From assembly GCF_029889885.1 (NCBI RefSeq), contig NZ_JARANY010000010.1:23208-87207 (forward strand): 64,000 nucleotides of DNA. Reading direction: 5' to 3'. The DNA comes from Chromohalobacter sp. 296-RDG (GTDB lineage Bacteria > Pseudomonadota > Gammaproteobacteria > Pseudomonadales > Halomonadaceae). A model generated the notes under the pieces. That model was not told the origin of the DNA, did not search any database, and saw only the letters and a list, made by a program, of their open reading frames with translations. The translations under genes and the position numbers were made by a program. Below, piece after piece: positions 47,650 to 56,678 of this stretch; within the stretch, counting starts at the first letter, position 1; each line of letters opens with the position of its first letter.

Positions 47650-47841
47650 ATGCTGCGTGCGCTCATCACGGAGGAAGCCTCTGCCATCGACACGACGACT
47701 TTTACCTATCTCGACCGCCTGGAGCGCTATCCTGATGGGTATGACTGCGTTCGCCTGGATAAGCCGGCATTCACAGGAAATGTCCGTCGAATGCCGCCGC
47801 CCAATAATGATGAATGCACACTTAGGAGAGGAAGACCATGA
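47650..47841 (+). CDS. Possible small protein upstream of pdxH
   Basis: A 63-codon frame starts at an ATG with AAGG nine bases upstream, and its stop overlaps the pdxH start by four bases (ATGA), the pattern of coupled genes. The product (opening 'MLRALITEEASAIDTTTF') has no recognised domain and is hydrophilic. It may be a real small protein or just the leader of pdxH. Confidence 0.35.
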   Translation: MLRALITEEASAIDTTTFTYLDRLERYPDGYDCVRLDKPAFTGNVRRMPPPNNDECTLRRGRP

Positions 47842-48485
47842 ATTACGATATCGCTGACCTGCGACGCGAGTACGCCGGCGAGACGCTCTCCGACGAACAC
47901 ACGCCGGCATCGCCCATCGACTTATTTCAGGCCTGGTTCTCGGCCGCCCGTGAGCATGAACCGCAAGATCCCAACGCAATGACGTTGGCCACCGTCGATA
48001 GTCAAGGGCTCCCTCACGCCCGCGTAGTATTGCTCAAGCATTTCGACGAGCAAGGTTTCGTATTCTTCACCAACTACCAAAGCCACAAAGGCAGTGAGCT
48101 GGCCAATGTTCCTCATGCCGCCCTGGTGCTCTGGTGGCCCACCCTTCACCGACAGATACGTATCGAAGGACGCGTGGAAAAAACCGAGGCCAGCATTTCA
48201 GATGAGTATTTCGCCAGCCGTCCTCGGGACAGCCAGCTAGGCGCTTGGATTTCCCAGCAAAGCGTGGAAATCCCCGACCGCGAATGGCTGGAAGAACGCA
48301 AGCAACGCTTCGAACAGGTCTATTCCGACCAAAGCGTCGAGCGCCCGCCTCATTGGGGAGGCTATCGTGTTCGACCGTATATTCTGGAGTTCTGGCAAGG
48401 CCAATCCAATCGTCTCCATGATCGTATTCGCTATCGCCATCACGAGCAGGATGCAGTCTGGAGCAAAACGCGCTTGGCGCCTTAA
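47838..48485 (+). CDS. pdxH: Pyridoxamine 5'-phosphate oxidase PdxH
   Basis: FMN enzyme that makes pyridoxal 5'-phosphate, the cofactor of EctB among others. The 215-residue protein has 'AMTLATVDSQGLPHARVVLLK', quoted in part, the FMN motif 'FFTNYQSHKGSEL', 'RQIRIEGRVEK' and the C-terminal 'RLHDRIRYRH'. AGGAGAGG precedes the ATG. A symmetrical hairpin follows, shared with the convergent proX. Confidence 0.96.
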   Translation: MNYDIADLRREYAGETLSDEHTPASPIDLFQAWFSAAREHEPQDPNAMTLATVDSQGLPHARVVLLKHFDEQGFVFFTNYQSHKGSELANVPHAALVLWWPTLHRQIRIEGRVEKTEASISDEYFASRPRDSQLGAWISQQSVEIPDREWLEERKQRFEQVYSDQSVERPPHWGGYRVRPYILEFWQGQSNRLHDRIRYRHHEQDAVWSKTRLAP

Positions 48486-48532
48486 TCTTGAGGCTTGACC
48501 ATCCAGCGTTTTGATTAAGCCCATCATATAAA

Positions 48533-48559
48533 ACGCCCGGTCCTTCAAGGACCGGGCGT
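48533..48559. terminator. Bidirectional terminator between pdxH and proX
   Basis: A 12-base stem (ACGCCCGGTCCT / AGGACCGGGCGT) with a three-base loop. On the minus strand it is followed by TTTATATGAT, so it best serves proX; it can also end pdxH. Confidence 0.8.
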
Positions 48560-48603
48560 CTGGTTCAACGCTCCTCGACAAATAATGTCGAAAGTAACGC
48601 TTA

Positions 48604-49488
48604 TCAGCTGTCGCCGTTCACCCACTCATCGACGACATCGGGGTGCTCGTCGACCCACTTCTTGGCGTTTTCGTACGGATCGGAACCTTCTTCCTGATTC
48701 ATGAGCATCACTTCGCCCATCTGATCCGGGGTCCACTCGAAGTTATCGAGAATCGCGTAGGCTTCCGGCATATCGTCCTTCAGCCCTTGGCGCACGACAG
48801 TATTGATGTGCTCGGCGCCACCGTAGGCATTCTTGGGATCGTCCAGATACTTGAGGTCCCAACGTGCGAACATCCAGTGCGGCGTCCAACCGGCGACCAC
48901 GATATCTTCATCGTTCTTGATGGCGCTATCCAGCGCAGCGGTCATGGTGGCGCCGCTACCTGATTGCAGGTTGATAGCATCACCAAGACTGTACTCTTCA
49001 ATGGCCTTCTCGGTCAGGTTCATGAGGCCAGCACCGGGATCGATCCCCACGATCTCGTCATTGACGACATCGGCTTTGTCATCAAGTTCACCGATAGATG
49101 AGATATCGGTATAAGAAGGAACTACAAGCCCTAGCTTGGTACCCTCAAGATTCGGCCCCAGGTTCTCGACCTCGTCGCCCACCTCCTTCAGGTACTGCTC
49201 ATGCGTGGAAGGCAACCATGCCGCCACCATGCCATCAGCATCGCCATAAGCGACGGCTTGCCACATCGCAGCGGCAGACAGTGACGACATCTTCACGTTA
49301 TAGCCTTGCTCTTCGAGCACTGCTCGAACCACGTTGGTGGAGGCTACTTCGGAAGACCACTCGACATAGGCGAGCGTGATATCACCCTTGCTATCCTGCG
49401 CTTGCGCGATGCCCGCATTGAGCCCTGCACCGGCAGCTATCATGATGGCGCCATAGCGTACCGCTTTAGTCAATGGAGTGCGTGTCAT
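48604..49488 (-). CDS. proX: Glycine betaine/proline ABC transporter substrate-binding protein ProX
   Basis: Periplasmic binding protein of 294 residues in the OpuAC family. I set the start at 49488, where AGGGGAA precedes the ATG, giving a signal peptide that ends near 'IAQA-QDSKG'. Mature motifs include 'YVEWSSEVASTNVVRAVLEEQGY' (quoted in part), 'AAWLPSTHEQYL', 'GSGATMTAALDSAIKN' and 'GWTPHWMFARWDLKYL', the last containing aromatic residues of the betaine cage. It lies 103 bases after proW. It should serve uptake of betaine-type osmoprotectants, an energy-cheap alternative to ectoine synthesis. Confidence 0.9.
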   Translation of the reverse strand: MTRTPLTKAVRYGAIMIAAGAGLNAGIAQAQDSKGDITLAYVEWSSEVASTNVVRAVLEEQGYNVKMSSLSAAAMWQAVAYGDADGMVAAWLPSTHEQYLKEVGDEVENLGPNLEGTKLGLVVPSYTDISSIGELDDKADVVNDEIVGIDPGAGLMNLTEKAIEEYSLGDAINLQSGSGATMTAALDSAIKNDEDIVVAGWTPHWMFARWDLKYLDDPKNAYGGAEHINTVVRQGLKDDMPEAYAILDNFEWTPDQMGEVMLMNQEEGSDPYENAKKWVDEHPDVVDEWVNGDS

Positions 49489-49591
49489 CGTTATTCCCCT
49501 TCTATTATTGATGGGAGATCCTACCGGAACGGCCAACGACCGTTTTTTTCGAGCACATGCTCGATACATGGCGCTTTATTACGCCTTGCTT

Positions 49592-50437
49592 CTAGCTAGT
49601 TTTCTTTTTCGGCTTGCGAAGCGCTTGCGTGATGCGATCCAGCAACATGGCAAGGATTACCACTGCAATACCGGCTTCGAAACCATCGCCGGGACGCAGG
49701 CGCTGGATAGCACGCCATACTTCGCTACCCAGGCCATCGGCCCCGATCATCGCCGCGATCACGACCATCGACAACGCTAGCATGATCGTCTGATTGATGC
49801 CGGCCATGACCGTCGACAAAGACAGAGGAAACTGTATCTTGATCAGCTTCTGACTACGCGTGGCACCGAACGCATCCGCCGCTTCTATCAAGTCCTTGGG
49901 CACCTGTCGAATACCCAATGTCGTGAAGCGTATCGCCGGCGGCATCGAAAAGATCACCGTGGCAAAAATGGCCGACACCGACCCAATGCCGAAAAACGGA
50001 ATGGCCGGAATCAGATAAACGAAGGCCGGCATGGTCTGCATGAAATCCAGAACCGGCATGATGACACTATAGAAGCGATCCGACATGGCCGCGAGCACCC
50101 CAACAGGCATGGCAATGACGACCGCGACCACGGTGGCGATCACCACCAGCGTCAAGGTCTCGATCATCGGGTCCCAAAGGCCAAGATTCCAGATCAAGGC
50201 CAGACCCAACACTGCCCCGATACCGAGACGCAGGTTGGCAACTCGCCAGCAGATCAGCGCAATGATCGCCATCAGCGCCCATTCGGGTAGCCACATCAGC
50301 CCCTCGTTGAGCACCGTGATCCCACTCTGTGTGACCCGTGAGATGCCTCGCGTCACCACGGAGTAATGCGATGTCAGAAAGTTAAGTCCGTCTTCGATGC
50401 CCCCGCCGAGGGGAATGCGTGGAATATCAATTGCCAT
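49592..50437 (-). CDS. proW: Glycine betaine/proline ABC transporter permease ProW
   Basis: Inner-membrane permease of 281 residues. The first 100 residues hold a helix and 'WLPEWALMAIIALICWRVANLRLG', in part typical of ProW; the core has five more helices and the EAA-like loop 'PKDLIEAADAFGATRSQKLIKIQFPLS', again in part. It begins within the proV stop codon (one-base overlap). The C-terminus is Lys-rich. Confidence 0.92.
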   Translation of the reverse strand: MAIDIPRIPLGGGIEDGLNFLTSHYSVVTRGISRVTQSGITVLNEGLMWLPEWALMAIIALICWRVANLRLGIGAVLGLALIWNLGLWDPMIETLTLVVIATVVAVVIAMPVGVLAAMSDRFYSVIMPVLDFMQTMPAFVYLIPAIPFFGIGSVSAIFATVIFSMPPAIRFTTLGIRQVPKDLIEAADAFGATRSQKLIKIQFPLSLSTVMAGINQTIMLALSMVVIAAMIGADGLGSEVWRAIQRLRPGDGFEAGIAVVILAMLLDRITQALRKPKKKTS

Positions 50438-51645
50438 CAGTGCTCTCCCGCTTCAGCCAGTTGTTCGAGTACCGCGCCTTTCACGACCACGCCCAATAGA
50501 CGCTGATTATCGTCGACGATGGCAATCGGGTAGCTTTTGTCATTGAACATGGCAAAGAGGTTGTTCATCGGTTCATCCGGACCGGCCTTCGGGAAGTCGT
50601 TCTGGATCAACTCGCTGACCGTATCCTTACCCGCCTTGGCGGCGGCATCGACGTCGTCGACACTCACGATCCCCATCAGGGTGCGGTCGCGACCGACGAC
50701 ATAAATGGAGTCCAGCCCATTGTCGCTCATCTTGCGCAATACGGTGCGCGGTCCATCGCTATCACGTGCCGTGGCACGCACAGGGCGCAAGGCACTATTT
50801 GCCGTCAAGATACGCGACATATCCACGCCTTCTACGAAGCGGGCCACGTAATCGTCTGCAGGCCGTGTCAGAATTTCTTCAGGTGTACCACTTTGCACGA
50901 CCTCGCCATCCTTGAGCAGGATGATGCGATCGCCGATGCTGATCGCCTCGTCGAGGTCATGAGTGATGAAGATGGTGGTCTTCTTCATGCGATGCTGCAA
51001 CTCGATCAGCTCTTGCTGCATATCCTTGCGGATGAGCGGATCAAGCGCCGAAAACGCCTCGTCCATCAGCATCACGGTGGCATCGTTGGCCAGCGCACGA
51101 GCCAAACCGACACGCTGCTGCATCCCCCCTGAAAGCTGGCTCGGATAGGCATCTTCCCACCCATCGAGCCCTACCTGCTTGAGGGAATTGCGAGCGCTTT
51201 CCACGCGAGAGGCTTTCTCGACACCACGCACCTCAAGACCGTATTCGGCGTTTTCCTGCACGGTTTTATGCGGAAATAGCGCGAAATTCTGAAAAACCAT
51301 CGAAAAGTGACGACGCCGGCATTCCAGCAACTCTTTCTCGCTGAGCTTGGGAATGTTCTGGCCATCAATCACGATATCGCCCTCGGTGGGCTCGATGAGG
51401 CGGTTTAGACAGCGGATCAGCGTCGATTTCCCGGAACCCGACAGACCCATGATGACGAGAAGTTCGCCTTCACGTACGTCGAAGTCGATATTGGAAAGAC
51501 CCAGGGTCTGGCCGGTTTTCTCAAGAATCTCGGGACGCTTTTTCCCTTGGTTACGCAGCTCAAGTGCTTTCTTCGGCTGGGAGCCGAACACTTTGCTCAG
51601 GCCGCGCACCTGAATCTTGATGTTGGTTTCGTCTGTTTCAGTCAT
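50437..51645 (-). CDS. proV: Glycine betaine/proline ABC transporter ATP-binding protein ProV
   Basis: ATPase of the betaine importer, 402 residues. Walker A is 'GLSGSGKST', the Q-loop 'MVFQNFALFPHKTV', the signature 'LSGGMQQRVGLARAL', Walker B 'VMLMDEAFSALDP', switch His 'FITHDLDEA'. Two CBS domains (about 285-400) follow, as in ProV/OpuAA, which sense ionic strength or c-di-AMP in relatives. I set the start at 51645; the reading frame is open upstream but shows no similarity. It is the first gene of proVWX. Confidence 0.93.
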   Translation of the reverse strand: MTETDETNIKIQVRGLSKVFGSQPKKALELRNQGKKRPEILEKTGQTLGLSNIDFDVREGELLVIMGLSGSGKSTLIRCLNRLIEPTEGDIVIDGQNIPKLSEKELLECRRRHFSMVFQNFALFPHKTVQENAEYGLEVRGVEKASRVESARNSLKQVGLDGWEDAYPSQLSGGMQQRVGLARALANDATVMLMDEAFSALDPLIRKDMQQELIELQHRMKKTTIFITHDLDEAISIGDRIILLKDGEVVQSGTPEEILTRPADDYVARFVEGVDMSRILTANSALRPVRATARDSDGPRTVLRKMSDNGLDSIYVVGRDRTLMGIVSVDDVDAAAKAGKDTVSELIQNDFPKAGPDEPMNNLFAMFNDKSYPIAIVDDNQRLLGVVVKGAVLEQLAEAGEH

Positions 51646-51986
51646 AGGCTTGCCTGCTTTGGTCAAGTCGTCGCCATGCCCTTGCGAAGCAAGAGCGCTC
51701 GGCAATGTCACGTTGCGAGTATCTGGCGGGTCAGTTCCTGGCTCTTATTATGGTCATGGAGATGATAAGAGATGATCATGAAGATAAAATTTCGTTATGT
51801 TTCGTGCCGAATCATACCTACTTATTGATAACGCTTCAAATAAAAACAGCTGATGATTGATCTATGGTTCAATAACCCGGCACGCGCCGCCAAGCATCTC
51901 GATCATACTCGCTAGCCGAGCTCGGCTAGCGACGGAGGCGACCTTCAGCAGCTTCGTCGCGACATCGGAAGATCAACCAAGGGGTC
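51646..51986. other. 341-base intergenic region between proV and the acetyltransferase gene
   Basis: No gene is supported here. The part near proV (51,750-51,870) is AT-rich and should hold the osmotically controlled proVWX promoter, although I cannot fix hexamers with confidence. A 24-base perfect palindrome occupies 51909-51932 (separate entry) and probably serves the 3' end of the acetyltransferase gene. Confidence 0.6.
51909..51932. repeat. 24-base perfect palindrome
   Basis: TCGCTAGCCGAG followed by its exact complement CTCGGCTAGCGA. As RNA it would form a long hairpin 55 bases after the acetyltransferase stop, without a U-run. It may end that transcript or be an operator. Confidence 0.6.
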
Positions 51987-54734
51987 TTATTCCGTCGGAC
52001 TCTCAAGCCGGTGGCGTTGCCAGTCGTTGCTCGGCTCGTTGAGCCGCAAGGAGGCCTCGACCACCTGCTCTTCCATGTCATAGCGAAAACTGAAGCCCAA
52101 GTGTTTCAGCAATGCGCGCATGGGCTGATTGTCGAGCATCACCGTGCCGACCATCTCGAGGATGCCGAGGCCCTTGCAGTAGCGGATCATCTTCTCCATC
52201 AGCAGGCTACCGAGACCATGTCCGTGGAGATCATCGCGAATGATTACGGAAAATTCCGTGCGGATATTGTCCGGATCGTTCCACACACGCACTACGCCCA
52301 GCATTTCCTTACTGCCATCGGGTCGCGCATGCTCGGCGATGAACGCCATTTGGCGGTCGTAATTGATCTGCGACAGCACGGCCAGATCGCGCTGCGTCAG
52401 ATCTGCCTTGTGGTGGAAGTAACGAAAGCGAATGCTTTCCTCGGAAAGCCGCTCGTGGAAGAGCGTGATCAGCGGCGCGTCCTCGCCCCGGATCGGGCGC
52501 ACTTCAACATCCATGCCATTGCCTAACGCGCGCCATTCACGCAGTTCCTCGGGATACGGCATGATCGCATGGTACGCGGGCTGGCCCAGATCCATGGCAA
52601 AGTCCACCGCCACGACACCATCACGATTGAGCAATAGCGGATTGAGCTCCAACCCCTGGAGTTCAGGCAAATCCGACGCGATCTGCGAGAGTTTGACCAG
52701 CAGTTCGCAGAGGCGCTCGACGTCCTTTTCGGGATCAGAGGCGTGCTCACGGATCAGGCGATACGCATGCGTACGCGATACCAGCTCGTTAGCCAGCGTC
52801 ATGTTCAGCGGCGGCAAGGCCACCTGACGATCCGCCAGCACATTGATCTTGTAACCGCCGATGCCGAAGACAATGACCGGCCCGAACACCGGATCACGCG
52901 TGATGCCTGCGCAAAGTTGCATCGACGCCTTGCCGCGCTGCATGCGTTGCAGGCAGTAGCTGAAAATCGGGCTTTCGGGGAATTTTTCGCGGACCTTGTC
53001 ACCCAGACGCCGCACACCATCGGCCACCTGCTCCGGCGTCTCGAGATCTTGTATCAATCCCGCAGAGAGCTTATGTGGGTGCTTGCGATAACGGAACGGC
53101 ACGCAGTTATTGGCATGCACGATTTTCAGTGCCATGGGGCCATCGATATCCCGCGCGGCTTGAAGCGCTTCCTCGGGGCCGAAGATATACTGGCTCGGTG
53201 CCGAGGGTATGCCATAGGCGGCCAGAACCTCCGCCGTTTCCTGATGCGTCAGGAGATCGCGCTCACGCTGCTTGGCCGAGGCGATCAAACGATGGCAGCG
53301 GGCGCGGATGTCGGGGTGTGTCGTGAAGGGCAGGCTTGGCGGGGTTTCCTGCAAAAGCGTCTGCACACGTTGATAATCAACCATGTGCATGAAAGCCTTG
53401 ACGGCTTTCTCTGGTGAGATATAGGTGGGAATGCCCGCCAGATTGCACTCATGGCGCGCCTTTAGCGCTTCCTCGAGTCCCATCCAACTAGTCAGCAGGT
53501 TGCGCTTGAAGCGTTTGCGATTGGCGATCAGCGCCTCGGCTGTGGTCTTGGAGGGCGCCAGGCGAGTCGGCGCATGCACCACCAGTACGGCATCCACGTT
53601 GGCATCGGCCGCCACGATTTCCAGCGCCTCTACGAACCGCTCGGGCGAGGCGTTACCGCCCAAATCGACGGGATTGCGCCCCGGCAAACTGACATCGAAC
53701 TCCCCCTGCACCAGCGCATCGCGAGTAACATCGTTGAATTCCGCCAGCTTGCCGCCAGCAAGCACCAGCTTGTCGATCGCCAAGAGCGCCGGCCCCAACC
53801 CATTCGCTACGATAGCCAAGCGATCACCGCGCAACGGACGCATCCGCGTCAGTGTCTCCAGTGCATCGAACAACTCATCGGAATCGTCCACGCGCACGAC
53901 CCCGGCGCGCGCCAGCGCCGCGTCGAATATCACATCGCGATTATCGATCCCCGGCGTCTGCGGTTCATGCGTCAGTGTCGACTGCACCGAGCGTCCGCTC
54001 TTGATCGCCAGCACCAACCGGTGTCGTGAGGCATCGCGCAGCGCGGTCATGAAGTGCTGCGCATCGTGCACCCGCTCCAAATGCAGCAGCAAGGCGCGTG
54101 TCGGCGAGTACTGGTTGATGTAATCCATGAGGTCGGACAGCATCACATCGACGCTGTCACCCAGCGTTACCAGGTGCGAAAAGCCGATGTCTCGCCCCGC
54201 CGCCCAGTCGATCATGGCATTGCCAAGCATCCCCGATTGCCCCAGATAGGCGACGCGCCCTGCCTTGATCGGCTGGCTGGCATAAGTGGCGTTGAGCTTG
54301 TTGCCGGGCACCACGATCCCCAGACACTCCGGCCCCAACACGCGGATCCCCGAGCGCAGCGCCGCCTTGAGCATACGCTCTCGCAGCGAGCCGCCATCCT
54401 GGGTGCGATCGTCGAGATAGGAGCCCCCGGAAAGCACCAAGGCCGCGCGTGCCCCCAGCTTGCCCAGCGCTTCGATGCTACGCGGCACACCCTCCACTGG
54501 ATTGCAGAGAATCGCCAAGTCCGGCACGGCGGGCAAATCCGCAATGCGCTTTACGCAGGACACGCCATACACCGCGTCATAACCACGTGGGTTAACCGCC
54601 CACAGCGTGCCGGAAAACCCCGCTTCGAGCAGGTTGCCAAGCACCATGCCGCCCATCGAATGCGGCTTCTCCGAAGCGCCGATCACTGCCACGCTATGTG
54701 GCGCGAAAAAGTGACGCAGAAAACGCGTTCCCAC
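51987..54734 (-). CDS. PatZ-like protein lysine acetyltransferase (NDP-forming acyl-CoA synthetase fused to GNAT)
   Basis: The 915-residue protein joins an acyl-CoA synthetase-like region to a GNAT domain. In order: CoA-binding Rossmann domain (about 8-135, 'SVAVIGASEKPHSMGGMVLG', in part), ligase CoA domains (about 150-460), ATP-grasp domain (about 490-700), and GNAT (about 735-900) with 'LHGHGLGSLLMEKMIRYCKGLG' as acetyl-CoA loop. This layout is that of YfiQ/PatZ and Salmonella Pat, which acetylate lysines of acetyl-CoA synthetase and many other proteins. It starts at a GTG with GGGAGAGA upstream. It is divergent from an HDAC-family deacetylase gene 199 bases away. Confidence 0.9.
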   Translation of the reverse strand: MGTRFLRHFFAPHSVAVIGASEKPHSMGGMVLGNLLEAGFSGTLWAVNPRGYDAVYGVSCVKRIADLPAVPDLAILCNPVEGVPRSIEALGKLGARAALVLSGGSYLDDRTQDGGSLRERMLKAALRSGIRVLGPECLGIVVPGNKLNATYASQPIKAGRVAYLGQSGMLGNAMIDWAAGRDIGFSHLVTLGDSVDVMLSDLMDYINQYSPTRALLLHLERVHDAQHFMTALRDASRHRLVLAIKSGRSVQSTLTHEPQTPGIDNRDVIFDAALARAGVVRVDDSDELFDALETLTRMRPLRGDRLAIVANGLGPALLAIDKLVLAGGKLAEFNDVTRDALVQGEFDVSLPGRNPVDLGGNASPERFVEALEIVAADANVDAVLVVHAPTRLAPSKTTAEALIANRKRFKRNLLTSWMGLEEALKARHECNLAGIPTYISPEKAVKAFMHMVDYQRVQTLLQETPPSLPFTTHPDIRARCHRLIASAKQRERDLLTHQETAEVLAAYGIPSAPSQYIFGPEEALQAARDIDGPMALKIVHANNCVPFRYRKHPHKLSAGLIQDLETPEQVADGVRRLGDKVREKFPESPIFSYCLQRMQRGKASMQLCAGITRDPVFGPVIVFGIGGYKINVLADRQVALPPLNMTLANELVSRTHAYRLIREHASDPEKDVERLCELLVKLSQIASDLPELQGLELNPLLLNRDGVVAVDFAMDLGQPAYHAIMPYPEELREWRALGNGMDVEVRPIRGEDAPLITLFHERLSEESIRFRYFHHKADLTQRDLAVLSQINYDRQMAFIAEHARPDGSKEMLGVVRVWNDPDNIRTEFSVIIRDDLHGHGLGSLLMEKMIRYCKGLGILEMVGTVMLDNQPMRALLKHLGFSFRYDMEEQVVEASLRLNEPSNDWQRHRLESPTE

Positions 54735-54933
54735 AGCAATCTCTCCCGCTTGATTTGCCGCTCACCATCGCGCGGCGCGGACGGCCTAGTCTCAACATGG
54801 CCTCTCGCCAAAACCGCGATGACACCGTTCGACCTATGGGCACTGTTCTCACATCCTATCAGGCCTTAAAGTCCCACGCGGACAGCATGCGCCCATCGTC
54901 TCAACCGATAGACGTCCTCTGGATGGAGTTCCC

Positions 54934-55872
54934 ATGATCACTGCGTATATTACTCACCCCGGTTGCATGCGGCATTTCATGGGGCCTAGCCATCCCGAGA
55001 GCCCCAAGCGCCTTGAAGCCATACGCGCTCGCTTGGCCTTGAGCGGTGTATTGACGCATACCATGCAATCCGAGGCACAGCCGGTAAAAGCACAGACGCT
55101 TGCCCTCGCGCATTGTCCGCAGTATCTGGAGATGCTCGAGGCCAATGCCCCGCAGGAAGGCTTGAGCGAGCTCGATGGCGAGACCTACATGAACCAGGAC
55201 ACGCTCGGCGCCGCAGGCGTCGCCGCCGGCGCGGTCGTACGTGGCGTCGATCAGGTCTTCCGGCACCAGGCGGACAACGTCTTCTGCGCCGTGCGTCCGC
55301 CCGGGCACCATGCAGAACGCTGCTCGGCGATGGGCTTTTGTTTCTATAACAACGTTGCCATCGGGGTGGCTCACGCCCGCCAGCGTTATGGCATCGAGCG
55401 CATCGCCGTGCTGGATTTCGATGTCCATCAGGGCAACGGCACGGTCGATATCTTCAAGGACGACCCCGGTGTCCTGGTCTGTTCGAGCTTTCAATCGCCC
55501 TTCTACCCTTGGCGCTATCAGGATGGCGCGTGGGGCAACGTCATCAATACTCCCTTGGCCGCAGGGGCCAAGGGCAATGAGTTTCGCCGCCGCGTGGAAA
55601 CGCAGTGGCTTCCCGCGCTGCAAGCCTTCAAACCGCAGTTGATCATGCTCTCGGCAGGGTTCGATGCTCACCGCAACGACCCCATGGCAGAGCTCAATCT
55701 TGTTGAATCCGATTATTTCTGGGTCACGCAACTCGCCTTGGATATCGCCCGTGTATACGCCGAAGGACGCTTAGTCTCGGTGCTCGAGGGGGGCTACCAT
55801 CTGGACGCCTTGGGTACCAGTGTCGAGGCACATCTCAAGGCGCTGCTGGGCTTTCCTCTCGGCGACTCTTGA
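54934..55872 (+). CDS. Histone deacetylase family protein (class II-like)
   Basis: Zinc-dependent amidohydrolase of 312 residues in the HDAC/AcuC/acetylpolyamine amidohydrolase superfamily. The active-site His pair is His125-His126 ('RPPGHHAERC'), zinc ligands are Asp163 and His165 ('DFDVHQGNGT') and Asp244 ('SAGFDAH'), and the transition-state Tyr is Tyr288 ('LEGGYH'). All are present, so it should be active. Substrates might be acetyl-lysine in proteins or acetylated polyamines and related small molecules. It stands back to back with the acetyltransferase gene. Confidence 0.92.
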   Translation: MITAYITHPGCMRHFMGPSHPESPKRLEAIRARLALSGVLTHTMQSEAQPVKAQTLALAHCPQYLEMLEANAPQEGLSELDGETYMNQDTLGAAGVAAGAVVRGVDQVFRHQADNVFCAVRPPGHHAERCSAMGFCFYNNVAIGVAHARQRYGIERIAVLDFDVHQGNGTVDIFKDDPGVLVCSSFQSPFYPWRYQDGAWGNVINTPLAAGAKGNEFRRRVETQWLPALQAFKPQLIMLSAGFDAHRNDPMAELNLVESDYFWVTQLALDIARVYAEGRLVSVLEGGYHLDALGTSVEAHLKALLGFPLGDS

Positions 55873-55954
55873 GTACCCCGAACGACGCCTAGCTCCCCCG
55901 CCCCATCGGGCTGTGGTATCCTAACGGAAACTTTATTTCCTATCGTGGAACCCC

Positions 55955-56587
55955 ATGACTGCCCAAACCGATAGCGACGCCGCCCTGCGCATCGCCTCTG
56001 GACGCAAAGCGTTCGTCGAGCCGCTACGTCTGGGTGATCGCCTCAAGGAAATTCGCCTGTCCAATCACTGGACCCTGGAAGATGTCAGCCAACGTACCGG
56101 TTTGGCACGTTCGACGCTGTCCAAGATCGAGAACGATCAGACCTCACCTACCTTCAGCGCCGTACAGAAACTCATCGGCGGTCTCGGGATCGACCTACCG
56201 CAACTGCTGACGCCGCCCAAACCGCAGGCGCGCACACTCGGTCGCCGCGATCTGACGCGCGTCGGCGAAGGCCAGCAGCACCCCACGCCAACCTATGAGC
56301 ACGAACTTCTCTCGTGGCAGATGGCCCAAAAGCGAATGATTCCCTTCAAGACCATCGTCCGCGCCCGTAGCTTCGATGAATTCCAGGAGTGGGTGCGCCA
56401 TGACGGCGAGGAATTCCTGATGGTGCTCGACGGCGACATCCTGCTTTATACCGAGTTCTACGAGCCGCTACGCCTGACCCACGGCGACAGCATCTATTTC
56501 GACAGCGACATGGGCCACGCCCTGGTGTCCGTCAGCGACTCGGACGCCGTAGTGCTTTCCGTATGCACGCGCGGCGAGAACGCGTGA
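55955..56587 (+). CDS. XRE-family regulator with C-terminal cupin
   Basis: The 210-residue protein has an N-terminal HTH (about 24-82: 'LGDRLKEIRLSNHWTLEDVSQRTGLARSTLSKIEN' in part) and a C-terminal cupin domain (about 130-205: 'GEEFLMVLDGDILLYTEFYEP'). Such XRE-cupin proteins regulate genes for amino-acid, polyamine or sugar use in response to a small ligand. It lies 82 bases after the deacetylase gene on the same strand and faces the APC permease gene, which is a likely target. A terminator follows. Confidence 0.9.
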   Translation: MTAQTDSDAALRIASGRKAFVEPLRLGDRLKEIRLSNHWTLEDVSQRTGLARSTLSKIENDQTSPTFSAVQKLIGGLGIDLPQLLTPPKPQARTLGRRDLTRVGEGQQHPTPTYEHELLSWQMAQKRMIPFKTIVRARSFDEFQEWVRHDGEEFLMVLDGDILLYTEFYEPLRLTHGDSIYFDSDMGHALVSVSDSDAVVLSVCTRGENA

Positions 56588-56601
56588 TACCTGATACATG
56601 A

Positions 56602-56628
56602 AAGCGCCCGGCCTCGAGCCGGGCGCTT
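56602..56628. terminator. Terminator after the XRE-cupin gene
   Basis: An 11-base stem (AAGCGCCCGGC / GCCGGGCGCTT) with a five-base loop, followed by ACTTCATTT. It lies between two convergent genes and may act on both strands. Confidence 0.8.
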
Positions 56629-56678
56629 ACTTCATTTACGCTAGACATGTCGGGAGACATGCACCCTTACCGATACCT

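Noticed and set aside
49531..49563. T-rich stretch with small hairpins between proX and proW as a terminator
   Set aside because: On the transcribed minus strand the hairpin is followed by A residues, and the stem is short.
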